DNA from: Azorinus chamasolen
Taxonomy: Eukaryota; Mollusca; Bivalvia; Cardiida; Solecurtidae
Direction: 5' to 3'
Length of the DNA: 64,000 nucleotides
Assembly: GCA_963576725.1 (NCBI GenBank)
Contig: OY755239.1
Location: forward strand, 61,163,453 to 61,227,452
The notes beneath the pieces are model-generated. The model did not search any database. It saw only the letters and a program-made list of their open reading frames with translations, and was not told the origin of the DNA. How positions within the stretch are numbered: the first letter of the stretch is position 1; each line of letters begins with the position of its first letter. A program made the position numbers and the translations under genes. Positions 29,041 to 39,732 of the stretch are shown here, in pieces.

Positions 29041-29470
29041 CTTTTTTCGGGCAATTACATCTACAGTGTTTCGGGACTGTTATTGTCCCGAGCTCGAAGG
29101 GCGAGGGTAACAACAGTTTCAAGGGTCAGTGCAGATGTTATTGCCTGAAAACAACGTGAAAACAACGTGTATTATCGCTATTCCTGCATAAAACTTTGTT
29201 CTGCTTTCCTGTGTTTATTTAATTGTTCAAAATACAATAAATTATATACACAATTTCTTTAACGGTTCATTCGTTTTATGCTGTTACCGGGGCACAGTTA
29301 AAACGCAGTAGTACTCGCGTCTATTGTTGACGTAAGGCGCCGCAAAGATATAATCAAAACCGGTCCACAACAGCGCGTGAGCACGAGAATTGCTTTGTTT
29401 AACATTGGTAATCGGGACTACAACAGCATATTTTATGCAAGAATATGTTTCAATGTAAAAAATGGTTTGA
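29041..29470 (+). mobile_element. Element M, copy 1
   Basis: Starts near CGGGCAATTACATCTACAG with a roughly 95-bp inverted repeat whose partner is GCAGATGTTATTGCCTG. It continues GTGTATTATCGCTATTCCTG and a unique body with GCGCGTGAGCACGAGAAT and GGGACTACAACAGC. The same order occurs inverted at 41579-42118. No coding capacity. Confidence 0.75.
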
Positions 29471-29636
29471 CGTGTCAAAGTCTCTATGACAAAACTAACT
29501 GTCCGTCGTCTCATCTAGATCCGAACACTTAGCATACGTATTGCATAAATGACATGTTTGTGCGTCATTGTTGTATCAGTCGATACGTTCTTGTGAGAAT
29601 GTAGTCTGGGTGCATTGCTTCCGTCACAAATAATGT

Positions 29637-30048
29637 GCAGTAAAATCTCAATAACTCAAACTCTTAAACAACTTTTATTACTGATTCTAGAGACAGGTGG
29701 CAGCTTACTGCCGGGTAAAAGTAATGCAAAAACTATTTTATAAGCTTTCTGCATGACATTAACCCTGCATTAAGCAGCCACCTGCCTTGACCCTTTCCTC
29801 CATAAATACTCCTTTCTACGGCTCTGTAAAATAACCTATTGAAACCATTGTGATAAATAGAGCATTTGCTCCTATAGGAGCAAATGCTGTATTTATCATA
29901 ATGGTTTTAAATTACAAAATTCTAAAACAATTCTTTTTCTAGTTAATCCTCCTTTTCGGTAGATTTATTCAAAGTGGTTGGATCTAAAATAGCCTATGAA
30001 GTTGTACTTAGCTGTACTAAAAATTCGAGGTATCGATGTTTTGCTGTA
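29637..30048. repeat. TA-family G2 MITE split by a family-A insertion
   Basis: CAGTAAAATCTCAATAACTC start, body to GCAGCCACCTGCC, then the A copy, then AATTCGAGGTATCGATGTTT and GCTGTA. Confidence 0.75.
29787..29998 (-). repeat. TTAA-family A MITE nested in G2
   Basis: TTGACCCTTTCCTCCATAAA to GATCTAAAATAGCCTATGA; hairpin apex GCTCCTATAGGAGC perfect, right terminus (GGGTTAA) deleted. Confidence 0.85.
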
Positions 30049-30133
30049 TTTTTCTACATGACTTGGAACCACAGTATAAAGAGCATGGTAAGCAAACTGG
30101 AATGGAGCATTTACACCATGTCTTTTATTTCAG

Positions 30134-30247
30134 GTGTACACCTATCAAGATGTAATCAGACCGGATCAACTTCATGGACATCGTCACCAGGATTCATATA
30201 AACAGAATCATCATAATTATACCACTCCGTTTCAAACAGAGCTGTGA
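30134..30247 (+). CDS. Candidate last ALDH exon (uncertain)
   Basis: A good acceptor (TTTATTTCAG) is followed by an open frame. In the phase required by exon h it reads VYTYQDVIRPDQ and on to TGA at 30245, 37 residues that do not resemble the usual ten-residue ALDH tail. In the next frame the same start gives a short tail ending in IKM and TAA at 30153-30155, closer to the family length and ending, but out of phase by one base. Either the tail has diverged, an indel is present, or the true last exon is elsewhere. An AATAAA lies at 30377, inside a degenerate MITE. Confidence 0.35.
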   Translation: MYTYQDVIRPDQLHGHRHQDSYKQNHHNYTTPFQTEL

Positions 30248-30375
30248 TAAAGAAAACATATATGCAGACGCTAGATCAAAGGTGTTTATAAACACATACA
30301 TGTCTGTGAAATAATATGATTGAACTCGGGTTATTATAAATACATAGGTACAGTAACAAAGGTGCTTAGAAAATA

Positions 30376-30530
30376 CAATAAAATCTAGCTAACATGACCA
30401 CGCAAAAGATGTGTAATTATGAGAAATGTGTAGCTTAGTGCAGGACTAAAGTCAGGCAGAAGCTCTAATAGCTTTCTGCAATAAGGTCGTTCTGCATTTA
30501 GCAAACATCGGCTGTTATAGACATGCATAT
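30376..30530. repeat. TA-type MITE, degenerate
   Basis: AATAAAATCTAGCTAACATG flank; stem CAGGACTAAAGTCAGGCAGA, partner eroded. Confidence 0.5.
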
Positions 30531-30577
30531 GTATTTATATAGAGTGGTTGCTGTCGGGATGTTATTCTGCATGTAAA

Positions 30578-30785
30578 TACAGTAAAACAAACATGCCTTT
30601 AGCGGCCATTTATTTATTGAACATAGGAGTCTAAAAAGCAGGTGGTTGCCTAATACAGGGCAAACATATTGCGAAAAGCTCCTATAGGAGCTTTCTGCAT
30701 TACTTTTAATCTGCATTAAGCTACTACTTGTCTTACAGACCCTTAATTTGACATATTTGATGGCCACTTAAGACTAAATTCCGTT
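30578..30785. repeat. TA-family H MITE
   Basis: TACAGTAAAACAAACATGCC start; AAAAAGCAGGTGGTTGCC; near-perfect apex AAAGCTCCTATAGGAGCTTT. Confidence 0.82.
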
Positions 30786-30912
30786 TTATATAACGAACTG
30801 GACTTGTGACAAATACGGTAAAATGTTTCTAAAGCGAACGTTCAAATCCAATCACATAAGCATGCATATATAAGGGGTATGTTTAGTAATTAGAAATACG
30901 GAATAACTTAAT

Positions 30913-31138
30913 TTAACCCTTTCCTCCGTAAATACGCCTTTCTATGCCTCTGTAAAAGTCACTTTTTGAAACCATTGTGATAAATAGAGCATTTGCTCCA
31001 TAGGAGCAAATGCTCTATTTATTACAATGGTTTCAGAACTACACAATTCTAAATGTTTTCTTTTCTGTAGCTAAAGCTCCTTTTCGGTACGTTTATTCAA
31101 AGTGGTTGGGTCTAAAAAGGCCATGAGGGAAAGGCATA
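30913..31138 (-). repeat. TTAA-family A MITE
   Basis: TTAACCCTTTCCTCCGTAAA start; near-perfect hairpin with apex GCTCCATAGGAGC; right end GAGGGAAAGGCATAA. Confidence 0.88.
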
Positions 31139-31163
31139 AGTGAGACAGGGGTAGACAGAGAAA

Positions 31164-31449
31164 TACAGTTGAACTGCGATATCTCAAACTTCAAGAGACT
31201 ATACAAATTACTTCGAGATAAATGAAGTTCGTGTCATCTGATTTCAAATCTGAACACTTTCTCAAGTTCACAGCTTAATGCAAGTCTAAAGTAATTCTGA
31301 ATTTAAAGTAATGCAGCAATACTTTCGACCTGCATTAAGCTGTTACATGCGTTTCTGGGTATGCGTAGTGATACATTTTAGAACAATTATGTATTGTAAA
31401 TTTTGGAAGGACCAAGTCCGAGTTATTGATTTCGACATATCAACTGTCT
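31164..31449. repeat. TA-family L MITE
   Basis: ACAGTTGAACTGCGATATCT start and ATTTCGACATATCAACTGT end are inverted repeats. The interior has the CAGCTTAATGCAAGTC module shared with G and H. Confidence 0.72.
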
Positions 31450-31572
31450 AGTACGTAATTTCAACAAATTCAAAAATATATGCCAACGTGAGAAATGGCA
31501 TGTGATAATTACTTGATCACCTGTATAGATTAAAACATGCCAGTCTTATGTTGGAACCCATCAATATATATG

Positions 31573-31733
31573 CTGAGGGGACACAAAGGAAATAAAATAG
31601 TTGCTGGTATAAGCCATTTGTTTCAGCAAACCGTGCAGACCCTGATCAAATGGCTTTAAAAGGAATCCTCTGAACTGGGTATACACCGTTTGTCTGTGTC
31701 CTTTTTAAGGGACAGGGGACAAACATTGGTTAA
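31573..31733. repeat. TTAA-family Q element
   Basis: GGTATAAGCCATTTGTTTCA, stem CAGCAAACCGTGCAGACCC, arm GGGTATACACCGTTTGTC, end ATTGGTTAA. Confidence 0.65.
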
Positions 31734-31956
31734 GTACAGGTGAACTTTGATATGTAAGGAACAATGACTTTGCACTTAATACTTCGCGTGCTATTAAAAT
31801 CAAAGTACACATATGATTAATAGTAATTCTACCGTTGATTAAACAGTGGTGTTTAGAAAGCACTTAGCGATATGACTGGCGAATATAATAATGGCTACCA
31901 TTTTGCTTTATTAGAAAGGGTCTCCCAACCTACGAAGTTCTGGCAGTCATACTATA

Positions 31957-32085
31957 TACAGTTGAACTTCGATATCTCGAACTCGGATAACTCGAACTTC
32001 AAGATAACTCGAACTAAAAGTTCAGTCCTTTCAAAACTTAAAATATACAGAATTGCCCTAAAATGTATTACTAAGCATATCTAGA
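31957..32085. repeat. TA-family L MITE, left part
   Basis: ACAGTTGAACTTCGATATCT start, then GAACTCGGATAACTCGAACT; the right part is absent and a retroelement fragment follows. Confidence 0.7.
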
Positions 32086-32189
32086 TACACGTGTGAGTTT
32101 ACGTCAAGCTCATGAGGATCATAGAGACCTATCTCCGGCATAGTGGTGTTACTCTGATTCAGTATTGACCGCTTCACTGGTTCTCCGTC

Positions 32190-32620
32190 AGTGCCTTCTT
32201 CTCAATCTTCGCTATAGCTGGGGTGGTATCTCAGTTTGGACTAGTACTGAACCCAGAAAAATCGGATTTCATCCCATCGCAATATTTCATCTTTGTGGGA
32301 CTGAATTTCGTTACGGACTCCAACACGGTCAGGGTTTCCCCACAACGAGTGGCGGATACCCTGCACCTCCTTTCTCTGCTCGGACAGAATAGCCTGCACC
32401 TGTTGTCTCTTTTTGGCTAGAAGGGCCGCTGCTCAGCACGGTCTCTTCTGTATCTCTTGGGAACGGACCTTGTTCTTCTAGGCATGCTTCACTTACGCCC
32501 GCTTGAGTTTTACCTGCTTACTCAGTGGCGTCCTCCGGCAGACGGCTTGTCGGCCGCCCTTCCGCTCCTCCCTGTCTTCCATGTCGCTCTAGAACGATCA
32601 CTTAAAGAAAAACATATATA
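32190..32620 (+). mobile_element. DIRS-like reverse transcriptase/RNase H fragment
   Basis: One frame (32223 onward) reads QFGLVLNPEKSDFIPSQ and FIFVGLNF, typical of the RT palm end in DIRS/Ngaro-type tyrosine-recombinase retrotransposons. After an in-frame TAG at 32418 it continues LLGTDLVLLGMLHLRPLEF, the connection to RNase H. No GAG, recombinase or LTR is visible. GC content is clearly higher than around it. A family-E MITE follows at 32633. Confidence 0.7.
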
Positions 32621-32632
32621 TTTCCATATTAT

Positions 32633-32846
32633 TTAACCTTTAGCCTGCTGAGCAAATTATTTTTGCAGAATTTTTCACCTACTACATTTTCAAAATGAAA
32701 GTTATAATCAATTTGTCTACCAATGTGCAATCAGAATGACAAATAGTTTGGATTCTGATGAGACGCCGGGTTACTCGGCGTCTCATCTGGATCCAAACTG
32801 TTTGCAAAGGTATACACTCACCCGCCCATAGCAGGCTAAAGGTTAA
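32633..32846 (+). repeat. TTAA-family E MITE, complete
   Basis: 214 bp; TTAACCTTTAGCCTGCTGAG to AGCAGGCTAAAGGTTAA; stem GATGAGACGCCGGGTTACTC. Nearly identical in length and sequence to 42661-42874. Confidence 0.92.
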
Positions 32847-32849
32847 GGA

Positions 32850-32960
32850 AACCCCGTCCCACCTATTTGTCATATAGAGGGGGCACAGCAAACAAAATGT
32901 TTGCCGGAATAAGCCATTCACATTGATAGGTTCAGCAAACAGTATAGACCCGGCCGCAAT
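32850..32960. repeat. Family Q fragment
   Basis: GCACAGCAAACAAAATGTTT and GGAATAAGCCATTCACATTG, ending inside AAACAGTATAGACCC. Confidence 0.6.
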
Positions 32961-33318
32961 TGCAAATTCATTCAATACCATTTCTATGTAATAAAATCGC
33001 CAATCTAACGATGGCAGCAAAATAACTTAATTAAGATATTTGTAGCAGATGACCGATTTTGCTGCAGTTATTAGCTTGCAGGGTTAAACTGGTGTAACAG
33101 GGGATAAATATTGTTTAATATTAATATGTCTGCTTTTCAACTGAGCTGTCATAAACATGAGTAATCTAACGACTTTCTCTAACCAAAATATATTTTTAAA
33201 TTTGTCGCTCTCCAGCTAGAGTATTTAATACATATTGGAAGTAATTTGACACATTAATTTATCTAAATGCATTGGTCTATTTTGTGAATCGGGTTGGGTT
33301 AGAAAGTTCAATTCTATA
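32961..33318. other. No feature seen
   Basis: AT-rich unique-looking sequence. Confidence 0.4.
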
Positions 33319-33519
33319 TACAGTAAATCCTCTCTATAACGACCACTTAATTGCATCAAGTATTTTGTGTTAAACGCAGGTGGCTGCTTAAAGCAAGGTG
33401 TATGTAAAACAGAACGTTCCTATAGGAGCGTTCTGTTTTACTTACACCTTGCTTTAAGTAGCCACCTGCCCTAAATACCAACTAATTAACACAATTTAGT
33501 GTGGAGAGGTTTTACTGTA
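33319..33519. repeat. TA-family F MITE, complete
   Basis: 201 bp; TACAGTAAATCCTCTCTATA to GGTTTTACTGTA; stem TAAAACAGAACGTTCC TATA centre. It carries GGTGTATG / CTTACACC where other F copies have GGTGAAAG / CTTTCACC. Confidence 0.9.
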
Positions 33520-33579
33520 AATCCCTTATATTTAAAAACTCTTTACTCCATCAACATCCATGCAAACAATGATGACATT

Positions 33580-33904
33580 ATGGAACTTAACTGGTTGTAG
33601 TTTCATAATAGCACATGAATACATTCACATTTGGCCATGGCAGAAAGCAAACAGAGCAGACCTTGATCACACGGCTCCGTCTTAACCATGTCCTACATAT
33701 AAACATGTGTTCATGCGTTTTCTCATATAGGAGCCGTCTGGTCCGGGTCTGCTTTGTTTGCTAATGGAATTTGAGAGATCTGTTTCTTTAGTTTCCAAAA
33801 TGGCTATAATGCACCACCTTCCATATTTCATTATTACTATTGTGTCCATCAATAATCAGAAGGTATTGAAATTCGGTTTAAATATAGAACATGGAAAGGG
33901 TTAA
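33580..33904 (-). repeat. TTAA-family B MITE with extra B-like segment in its apex (abuts C)
   Basis: Stem GCAGACCTTGATCACACGG; the apex is interrupted at GCTCCGTCTTAACCATGTCC by another TTAACC...-type start, resuming at ATAGGAGCCGTCTGG. Ends AAGGGTTAA at 33904. Confidence 0.72.
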
Positions 33905-34149
33905 CCATTCGCTTGTTGAATTTTAAAACACATTTCTCCTTCTTTACCCATGCCCTGTTGTATAATTACATATATATTCACTGTGTATAAGTATGTCGCT
34001 GTGCAATCACTGCTCTGGGGTGCACTGGTTGCACAGTCAACTTGTAAATTGTGCAGCCCTGATGAGACAGCTCCTGCAAGCGCTGTCTCATATTGGTCTT
34101 CACTATTTACAGGTAGGTATATTGACGTGAATAGCAAGTGAAGAGTTAA
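33901..34149 (-). repeat. TTAA-family C MITE
   Basis: TTAACCATTCGCTTGTTG to AAGAGTTAA; stem GATGAGACAGCTCCTGCAAG, slightly decayed. Shares TTAA 33901-33904 with the B copy. Confidence 0.88.
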
Positions 34150-34164
34150 TTAAGTGATCATCAA

Positions 34165-34328
34165 AAAAGAGGTCTACTTCTGAGTATGTAAGGCATGTGG
34201 TAATATAATGCAGGTCAAAAAAATGTAGAAAGCCCCAATACTTCTGCCGTGTTTTAAGCAACAATCTACCTTTTAAGACTCCAGGGTTCAACAAATGAAT
34301 GGCCACTTAGGGCAGGGTTTACTGTAAA
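34165..34328. repeat. TA-family H MITE, degenerate
   Basis: Stem module TGGTAATATAATGCAGGTC; end CAGGGTTTACTGTA. Confidence 0.6.
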
Positions 34329-34646
34329 TGAATAATTTTTTATTATATGTGAGTGTAGTGTAGACCTACCGAAAACTAGAGATAATTTGTTTCTTTGTTT
34401 CTCGTTTTGGTTTGAAATTATAGGTTGTTGTTTTCAATGAATTTGATTAGTTTTCAAAAATATTTCAACAGTGGCGCTTGAACCAGTAGCACTTTTCCAA
34501 TGTGTTAACAAAAGAACATTGCCAGACGTTTTGTTGAACAATCTTAGCTTTGTGTTAAGGATATGCTCTTTAAAGGTTCCAATTTACAGCAAAATGCGGG
34601 TATAAAGTATGAGGATAGAATATAGGAGTAGACGAATGTAGGCGAA
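34329..34646. other. No feature seen
   Basis: AT-rich sequence without repeats I recognise. Confidence 0.4.
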
Positions 34647-34859
34647 TACAGTAAACCCCCTCTAAACCTGAATTCTAATAGAGAATAATTTAGATATACA
34701 TATATTAGGCAGGTGGCTGCTTAATGCAGGGTGAAAGTCATGCAGAAAGCTCCTAGAGGAGCTTTCTGCGTGACTTTCATCCTGCATTAAGCTGCCACCT
34801 GTCCCAAAGACCGATATTTATTATAAATTTAACGTACGGTTTAGAGGGGTTTAACTGTA
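34647..34859. repeat. TA-family G MITE, complete
   Basis: 213 bp; TACAGTAAACCCCCTCTAAA to GAGGGGTTTAACTGTA. Near-perfect stem GTGAAAGTCATGCAGAAAG with apex GCTCCTAGAGGAGC. Confidence 0.92.
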
Positions 34860-35374
34860 CATTGCCAAACGATACACTGACAAACAATACGGTGGCACAC
34901 GACGCATTGCTGCGCCAATCCCTTCCCAGAATTTACATTCGTATTGTTTTGTCTGTTTTGTGTTGTAACATTATAAGGACTATTGTGTCTTTTTAGAATG
35001 ACGTTTTCTATCAATTTAACTCTTAAAGAACGGGCACACTTTACACAAGTCAGAGGGTTATTTATTAGCATATGTCCTGCGCTCCACGACTTGGACTCAC
35101 ATATGCAATCGGTTCACATCCAGATGAGACATAAAGTAACTCTTTGTTAATACACCCTCGAAAACTTGGTCCAAAATATTGTACTAGATCAAAATGTAAG
35201 CAGACCTTTTCTTTTCACCGATGTAACTTGTTTAGATTGAAGACACATTCGGTCTGCTTCCGGAACAGACAAAAATCATTTGATACATTTCTCAAATAAA
35301 GATAATGATTACAAGATTACACATTAACTCTATTATCGTCTGGAAAGATCTTTCTTTGCTTAAACAAGTGGTGT

Positions 35375-35519
35375 GTTGAACAATTTGGATACTGGTGAGA
35401 CGCCGATTGACTCGACGTCTCATTTGGATCCAAACTGTTCACTAAGGTAATAACATATTCGTCTACTGAAGCAAGCCATCAGAGTCGCTTTCCGGTGACG
35501 TCAACGGTGAAGGAGTTAA
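35375..35519 (+). repeat. Family E-type hairpin with TTAA end
   Basis: AACAATTTGGATACTGGTG, apex GCCGATTGACTCGACG, arm CATTTGGATCCAAACTGTTC; ends AAGGAGTTAA. Confidence 0.7.
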
Positions 35520-35737
35520 CATTGACAATGGTGAGAAACAAAGGAGAAAGCAAAGGTAAACCTTTTAAAACTAAAACAGTATCCTAGCGATATGACATTT
35601 TTGGATTTAAAATAGCAACCCGTCTATTTCTGTTTAAAAAGTGCATTTAAAATGTTTCAAATATCAAAGGAACACAATAAATTTTGGCTATGGCAGAAAC
35701 TGAAGAAATTGTAAAATCAAATTAAAAAGTTTCCAAC

Positions 35738-35806
35738 AAAAAAACAGCAGACCCAAACCAGACGTCTCCTACAGCTTTACTCTGTCTGCAAAGGCGTAGG
35801 AAGGTG
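35738..35806. repeat. Family B hairpin remnant
   Basis: AACAGCAGACCCAAACCAGACG, then the arm is truncated to TTTACTCTGTCTGC. Confidence 0.5.
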
Positions 35807-35816
35807 TATAGTAAAA

Positions 35817-36014
35817 CCTCTCTATAACGACCACTAAATTACACGAAGTATTTTGTGTTAAAAGCAGGTGGCTGCTTAAAGCAAGGTGAAAGTAAAACAG
35901 AACGCTCCTATAGGAGCGTTCTGTTTTACTTTCACTTTGCTTTAAGCAGCCACCTACTCTAAATACCCACTAATTAACACAATTTAATGGTCGTTATAGA
36001 GAGGTTTTACTGTA
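35817..36014. repeat. TA-family F MITE, near-perfect hairpin
   Basis: 198 bp; TATAGTAAAACCTCTCTATA to GAGGTTTTACTGTA. Stem AAAACAGAACGCTCC TATA centre with at most a few mismatches over 60-bp arms. Confidence 0.93.
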
Positions 36015-36489
36015 TGTAGAGAGTATAGGGTTAATAGGAAACGTGTATGTAATAATATCTACGTAGTTAGATGACGTACAAAAAGCTTTTAGCATTTCTC
36101 CATTTTTAACTCTTATCCCGCTATCCACGACACTTCTCACATTTGCAAACACCTTAAATCAATATATAAAACAGTGCTCCTCGGCGTCTCATCAAAATAA
36201 AAGCTGTTTGACACTTTGTCAATTGTTTCTCAAAAGCTTAATCGGTTGTGGGGTAGTTAAATTTGCATCAGATATAAATTTAAGCAGATATTTTTTTTTC
36301 ATAGCGTGATGCGGTTTTAAGGTGAGTTAGTGATGAAAGGTTATATAAGCTGTAACTGTAAATGGGCAACATGAACGAATTCAGCTTCCCTGGAGAGGCT
36401 TCCAGTTTCAGTGAATGATTCGATACAGGAACTAAACTGGTATCAATTGACATTCACATATAAATAATGGGATTTTTGCATAATTACTC

Positions 36490-36702
36490 TTAACCCTTTC
36501 CTCCATAAATACACCTTTTCCACGCCTCTGTAAAAGTCACTTCTTGAAACCACTGTGATAAATAGAGCAGTTGCTCCGTAGGAACACAATGGTTTCCAAA
36601 CTAAAACATTCTAACATTTTCCTTTTTCTCTAGTAAATGCTCCTTTTCGGTAGATTTATTAAAAAAGGTTGGGTTAAAATAGCCTATTAGGGAATGGGTT
36701 AA
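36490..36702 (-). repeat. TTAA-family A MITE, hairpin arm deleted
   Basis: TTAACCCTTTCCTCCATAAA to GGGAATGGGTTAA; the second arm is cut to GGAACACAATGG. Confidence 0.87.
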
Positions 36703-36719
36703 CACTTATCCTCCCATGA

Positions 36720-36867
36720 AAAAACAAATGTCTGCTTAAATTTGAATTTGTTGCAAGTTCGTATTCGACCATTGTCCGAGTGTCAAACAGATTAGTTTCT
36801 CGGTGCCTCATCTGGATCTAAGCTGTTTGCAAATGCGAGTCAGATTGCTGATAGCAGGATAAGGTTT
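36720..36867. repeat. Family E remnant
   Basis: GTGTCAAACAGATTAGTTTC and arm CTCATCTGGATCTAAGCTG; right flank GCTGATAGCAGGATAAGG. Confidence 0.55.
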
Positions 36868-37219
36868 CAAACCTTTCCTTCCATATAAACGCCTTTTGTA
36901 GGGGCCGCCTGATCAAGGTCTGCTGTGTTTTTGCTTGTGATATAATATAGATCTGAATTTACTTAGAGCTACAGATAAAGGTGCGTACCCAAATACTAAA
37001 ATCGTTATTTCTCCACCAAACCCTATACTGACTAAAAGAAATAAAGGAGCTATTTTTGAAACTGTTTAACTTTACACATCTTCTCTGGACCTCCGTAATT
37101 ACAATTTATTTCTGAGACAAAATGGCATCAGTTCATATGCCATTATAAAAAATCTGATTAATAACAATTATGTCATTAAATCTTACATGCATACACTTAT
37201 GCAACAGGGAAATGGTTAA
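36868..37219 (+). repeat. TTAA-family B MITE carrying a nested family I
   Basis: AACCTTTCCTTCCATATAAA start, AGGGAAATGGTTAA end at 37219. The B flank after ATAATATAGATCTGAATTTA is interrupted by a partial I element (about 36969-37095, with AAACCCTATACTGAC) and resumes at TTTCTGAGACAAAATGGC. Confidence 0.75.
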
Positions 37220-37323
37220 AGGATTAAATAACTGATAGCTTTTATGCAGGCATGTGCGGATCATTACTTCGAAGCTCAGTAATAAAATGTCCACGAAACG
37301 AATTGTAACGAGGCTCTTAACTC

Positions 37324-37557
37324 TTAACCCTTTCGGCGCCAAATTTCTAATTGTCGTCTGCAATCCAATTCGTATTAAATCATTCGGTACAATAAGGAAA
37401 TGAGATAAATAAATGCGAATTTCAAAGGAATAAAGAACAGATATAGAAATAACGTTTGAGACAAAAAGTGAAGTCCCTGATCAGACGCCGTTTTCTGACC
37501 TGGGACTGCACTATTTGTCGTGGTGCATTTGTGCGACATTGGCGGTGAAAGGGTTAA
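37324..37557 (+). repeat. TTAA-family D MITE
   Basis: TTAACCCTTTCGGCGCCAAA to GGCGGTGAAAGGGTTAA; apex of the hairpin deleted to GACGCCGTTTTCTGACC. Confidence 0.92.
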
Positions 37558-38392
37558 AATGGTCTAATACAGCAACAGTTAAACTCGACCTGTATCACCT
37601 GAACACAAAGTCAAGCACAGAGTCTCCAGTCAATGTATCGTTTCTAACAATGAACAAGATCTCCTGAAAACGTGAGTCAAATTCGACAAAGTCAAACACA
37701 ATGTTTATTACATCAAGTGGAACAACTGAATTACATTTCAATTAAAACATGCATTTCTATGTACGACAGGAGAAACAAATGAAACTTTAACCTAGGACGG
37801 ACGATATCAGTGCATCCCGTATGTCAAAAGCCACTAGCGTCTGTAATAGTTATTTTTTTAAAGATGTATTATGTGCATTTTTCGTATTAATCAATTAACA
37901 CCAGGAGCTGTACACGTATACATACAATGAAAATAATGCTTACAACCCATTTTCCGACAGGATATATTTGTTCAGCTAAATATTATCGCTATCCGAATAC
38001 TGCTTAATTATTAAAGAGGGGCCTCCTTTTTAGAAATGGGGATTTGTACGGAAATCAGCGGACATCTTCGGCCAAGTTCTGAATGACTCCGATTCTATTT
38101 CGGAACAACGCTTTGAATATTAAGTAGGTTGTTATCACATGTACAATGGCTGACACTGGTTGTCGACCTACATATATATCGAATGATTATTCCGGTATGT
38201 AAATTTGAATCTTACGACAGATTCCGGCCAATGGCGAACGCTGTTTCGTTGGTTTCCGAAGCAATCCAATTTTTTTTCTATTTTTTCGGCACGAACAACA
38301 ATTTACTAACCGTACTGTTTAGTGTTAACTAAGTGTTAAGGTACATAGATTCCGATTCTGAATTCAGTTTAAAACGCAAATTCTGCCGACAT
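37558..38392. other. Repeat-poor stretch, no gene recognised
   Basis: About 0.8 kb without MITE signatures. Contains GGAAATCAGCGGACATCTTC and GGCCAATGGCGAACGC; no splice-bounded coding exon could be supported. Confidence 0.4.
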
Positions 38393-38584
38393 TTGCGCAG
38401 CATACATCTTTAAACCATTGTAATAAATAGAGCATTTGTTCCTAAGGAGCAAATGTTCTATTCATCACAATGGTTTCAGAACTACAAAATTCTAAAGTTT
38501 TCCTTTTCTCTATTTACTGCTCCTTTTCGGTAGATTTATTCAAAGAGATTGGTTCTAAAAATAGCCTATGAGGGAATGGATTAA
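38393..38584 (-). repeat. TTAA-family A MITE, left end decayed
   Basis: Good hairpin with apex GTTCCTAAGGAGC; right end GGGAATGGATTAA. Confidence 0.85.
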
Positions 38585-38649
38585 AATATAAATGTTCATG
38601 TTAAAAGACTAAAGTGCTTGTATGATCGTCTTTAAATGTCTCCCCGTAG

Positions 38650-38760
38650 TTCATTCTAGAGGAACCCTCTCATTAGACTCTGCACTATTTGTCATGTTAC
38701 ACTTTCCTTTAATAAAACCAATCTGAATATTCATGGCTTCATTTGTTTGGTGGTTTTTTT
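38650..38760. repeat. Family J remnant
   Basis: AGGAACCCTCTCATTAGACT and CTGCACTATTTGTCATG, one arm only. Confidence 0.5.
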
Positions 38761-39276
38761 TGGAGTTAAGTGGTCGCTATGGCTATGTTATACTGTCTTC
38801 TTTTATACGTCACTGGTCTATTTTAAGGAAACAAAGCGCCAGGCATGTTACTAAATTTCACATTCAAACAACATTAACGGTAGTCAAGTCATCAACGTAA
38901 AGTGGTTGGAATTCAATATTTGAGTCTAATTTAAATATTAGTACTAAATATTAATGCGCGGAAGTAGGTGTTTAGGTCCAGAAAAAAAATGTTTTGTTTT
39001 ATTTCAGAGAGAGAATGAATACGCTCATATTGGGAAAATATAATTAAAAGTTTTTATAACATCTACAGCTTCCTTGGAACATTTTTAAAAGTAACTTATT
39101 CCGCGCTTGCGCGTGTCATTCTCAAGTTATTCAATAAAATCTCGTTTCTACAAGTTGTTTATAATGATGATTTTGCTTTAAAGTCAAACTAATGACTCTT
39201 CTTGTGTATAGCACATCCAATGATTATATAAGTCTACAAAGTATTAAGTACATGAACGCTGTGTTTTACTGCACTG
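38761..39276. other. No feature seen
   Basis: AT-rich, unique-looking sequence. Confidence 0.4.
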
Positions 39277-39488
39277 TTAACCCATTCGCTCACATGGACG
39301 ACTTTTGACGACTCTGTAAAGTAAAATTGTGCAACCATTATGATACATAGAGCATTTAGGACCAAATGCTCTATTTATCACAATGGTTTCAAACTAAAAA
39401 AGTCTATTTGTTTCCTCTTCTCTAGTTAATTCGGTAAATTTATTCAAAGAGGTTGTATCTAAATATAGGCTATGAGGTAATGGGTTAA
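39277..39488 (-). repeat. TTAA-family A MITE
   Basis: TTAACCCATTCGCTCACATG to GGTAATGGGTTAA; apex eroded to CATTTAGGACCAAATG. Confidence 0.88.
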
Positions 39489-39732
39489 TCTTCAAATTCT
39501 TCCGAACAAATTATTTCCTGAATGTTTATTATTGGGTAAATGAACAACCAGGACGTTTTTATTTTACTGCATACATGTTCGATCTAGATCTTCACCAGTG
39601 CATAACAATTGTTTATCATCATTACAACCAATGCTATGCTTGAAGTTCATAAGTCTTTGAATATTTAATAAAACAGTATAATCAATGTCCATATTTTAAC
39701 ACTTCCAACCAGGGAGACGCGTGTTCTGTTAT

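Noticed and set aside
29974..30201. 75-codon open frame ending in a 'SPGFI' tail as the ALDH last exon
   Set aside because: It begins inside a MITE and the frame does not match the phase left by exon h.
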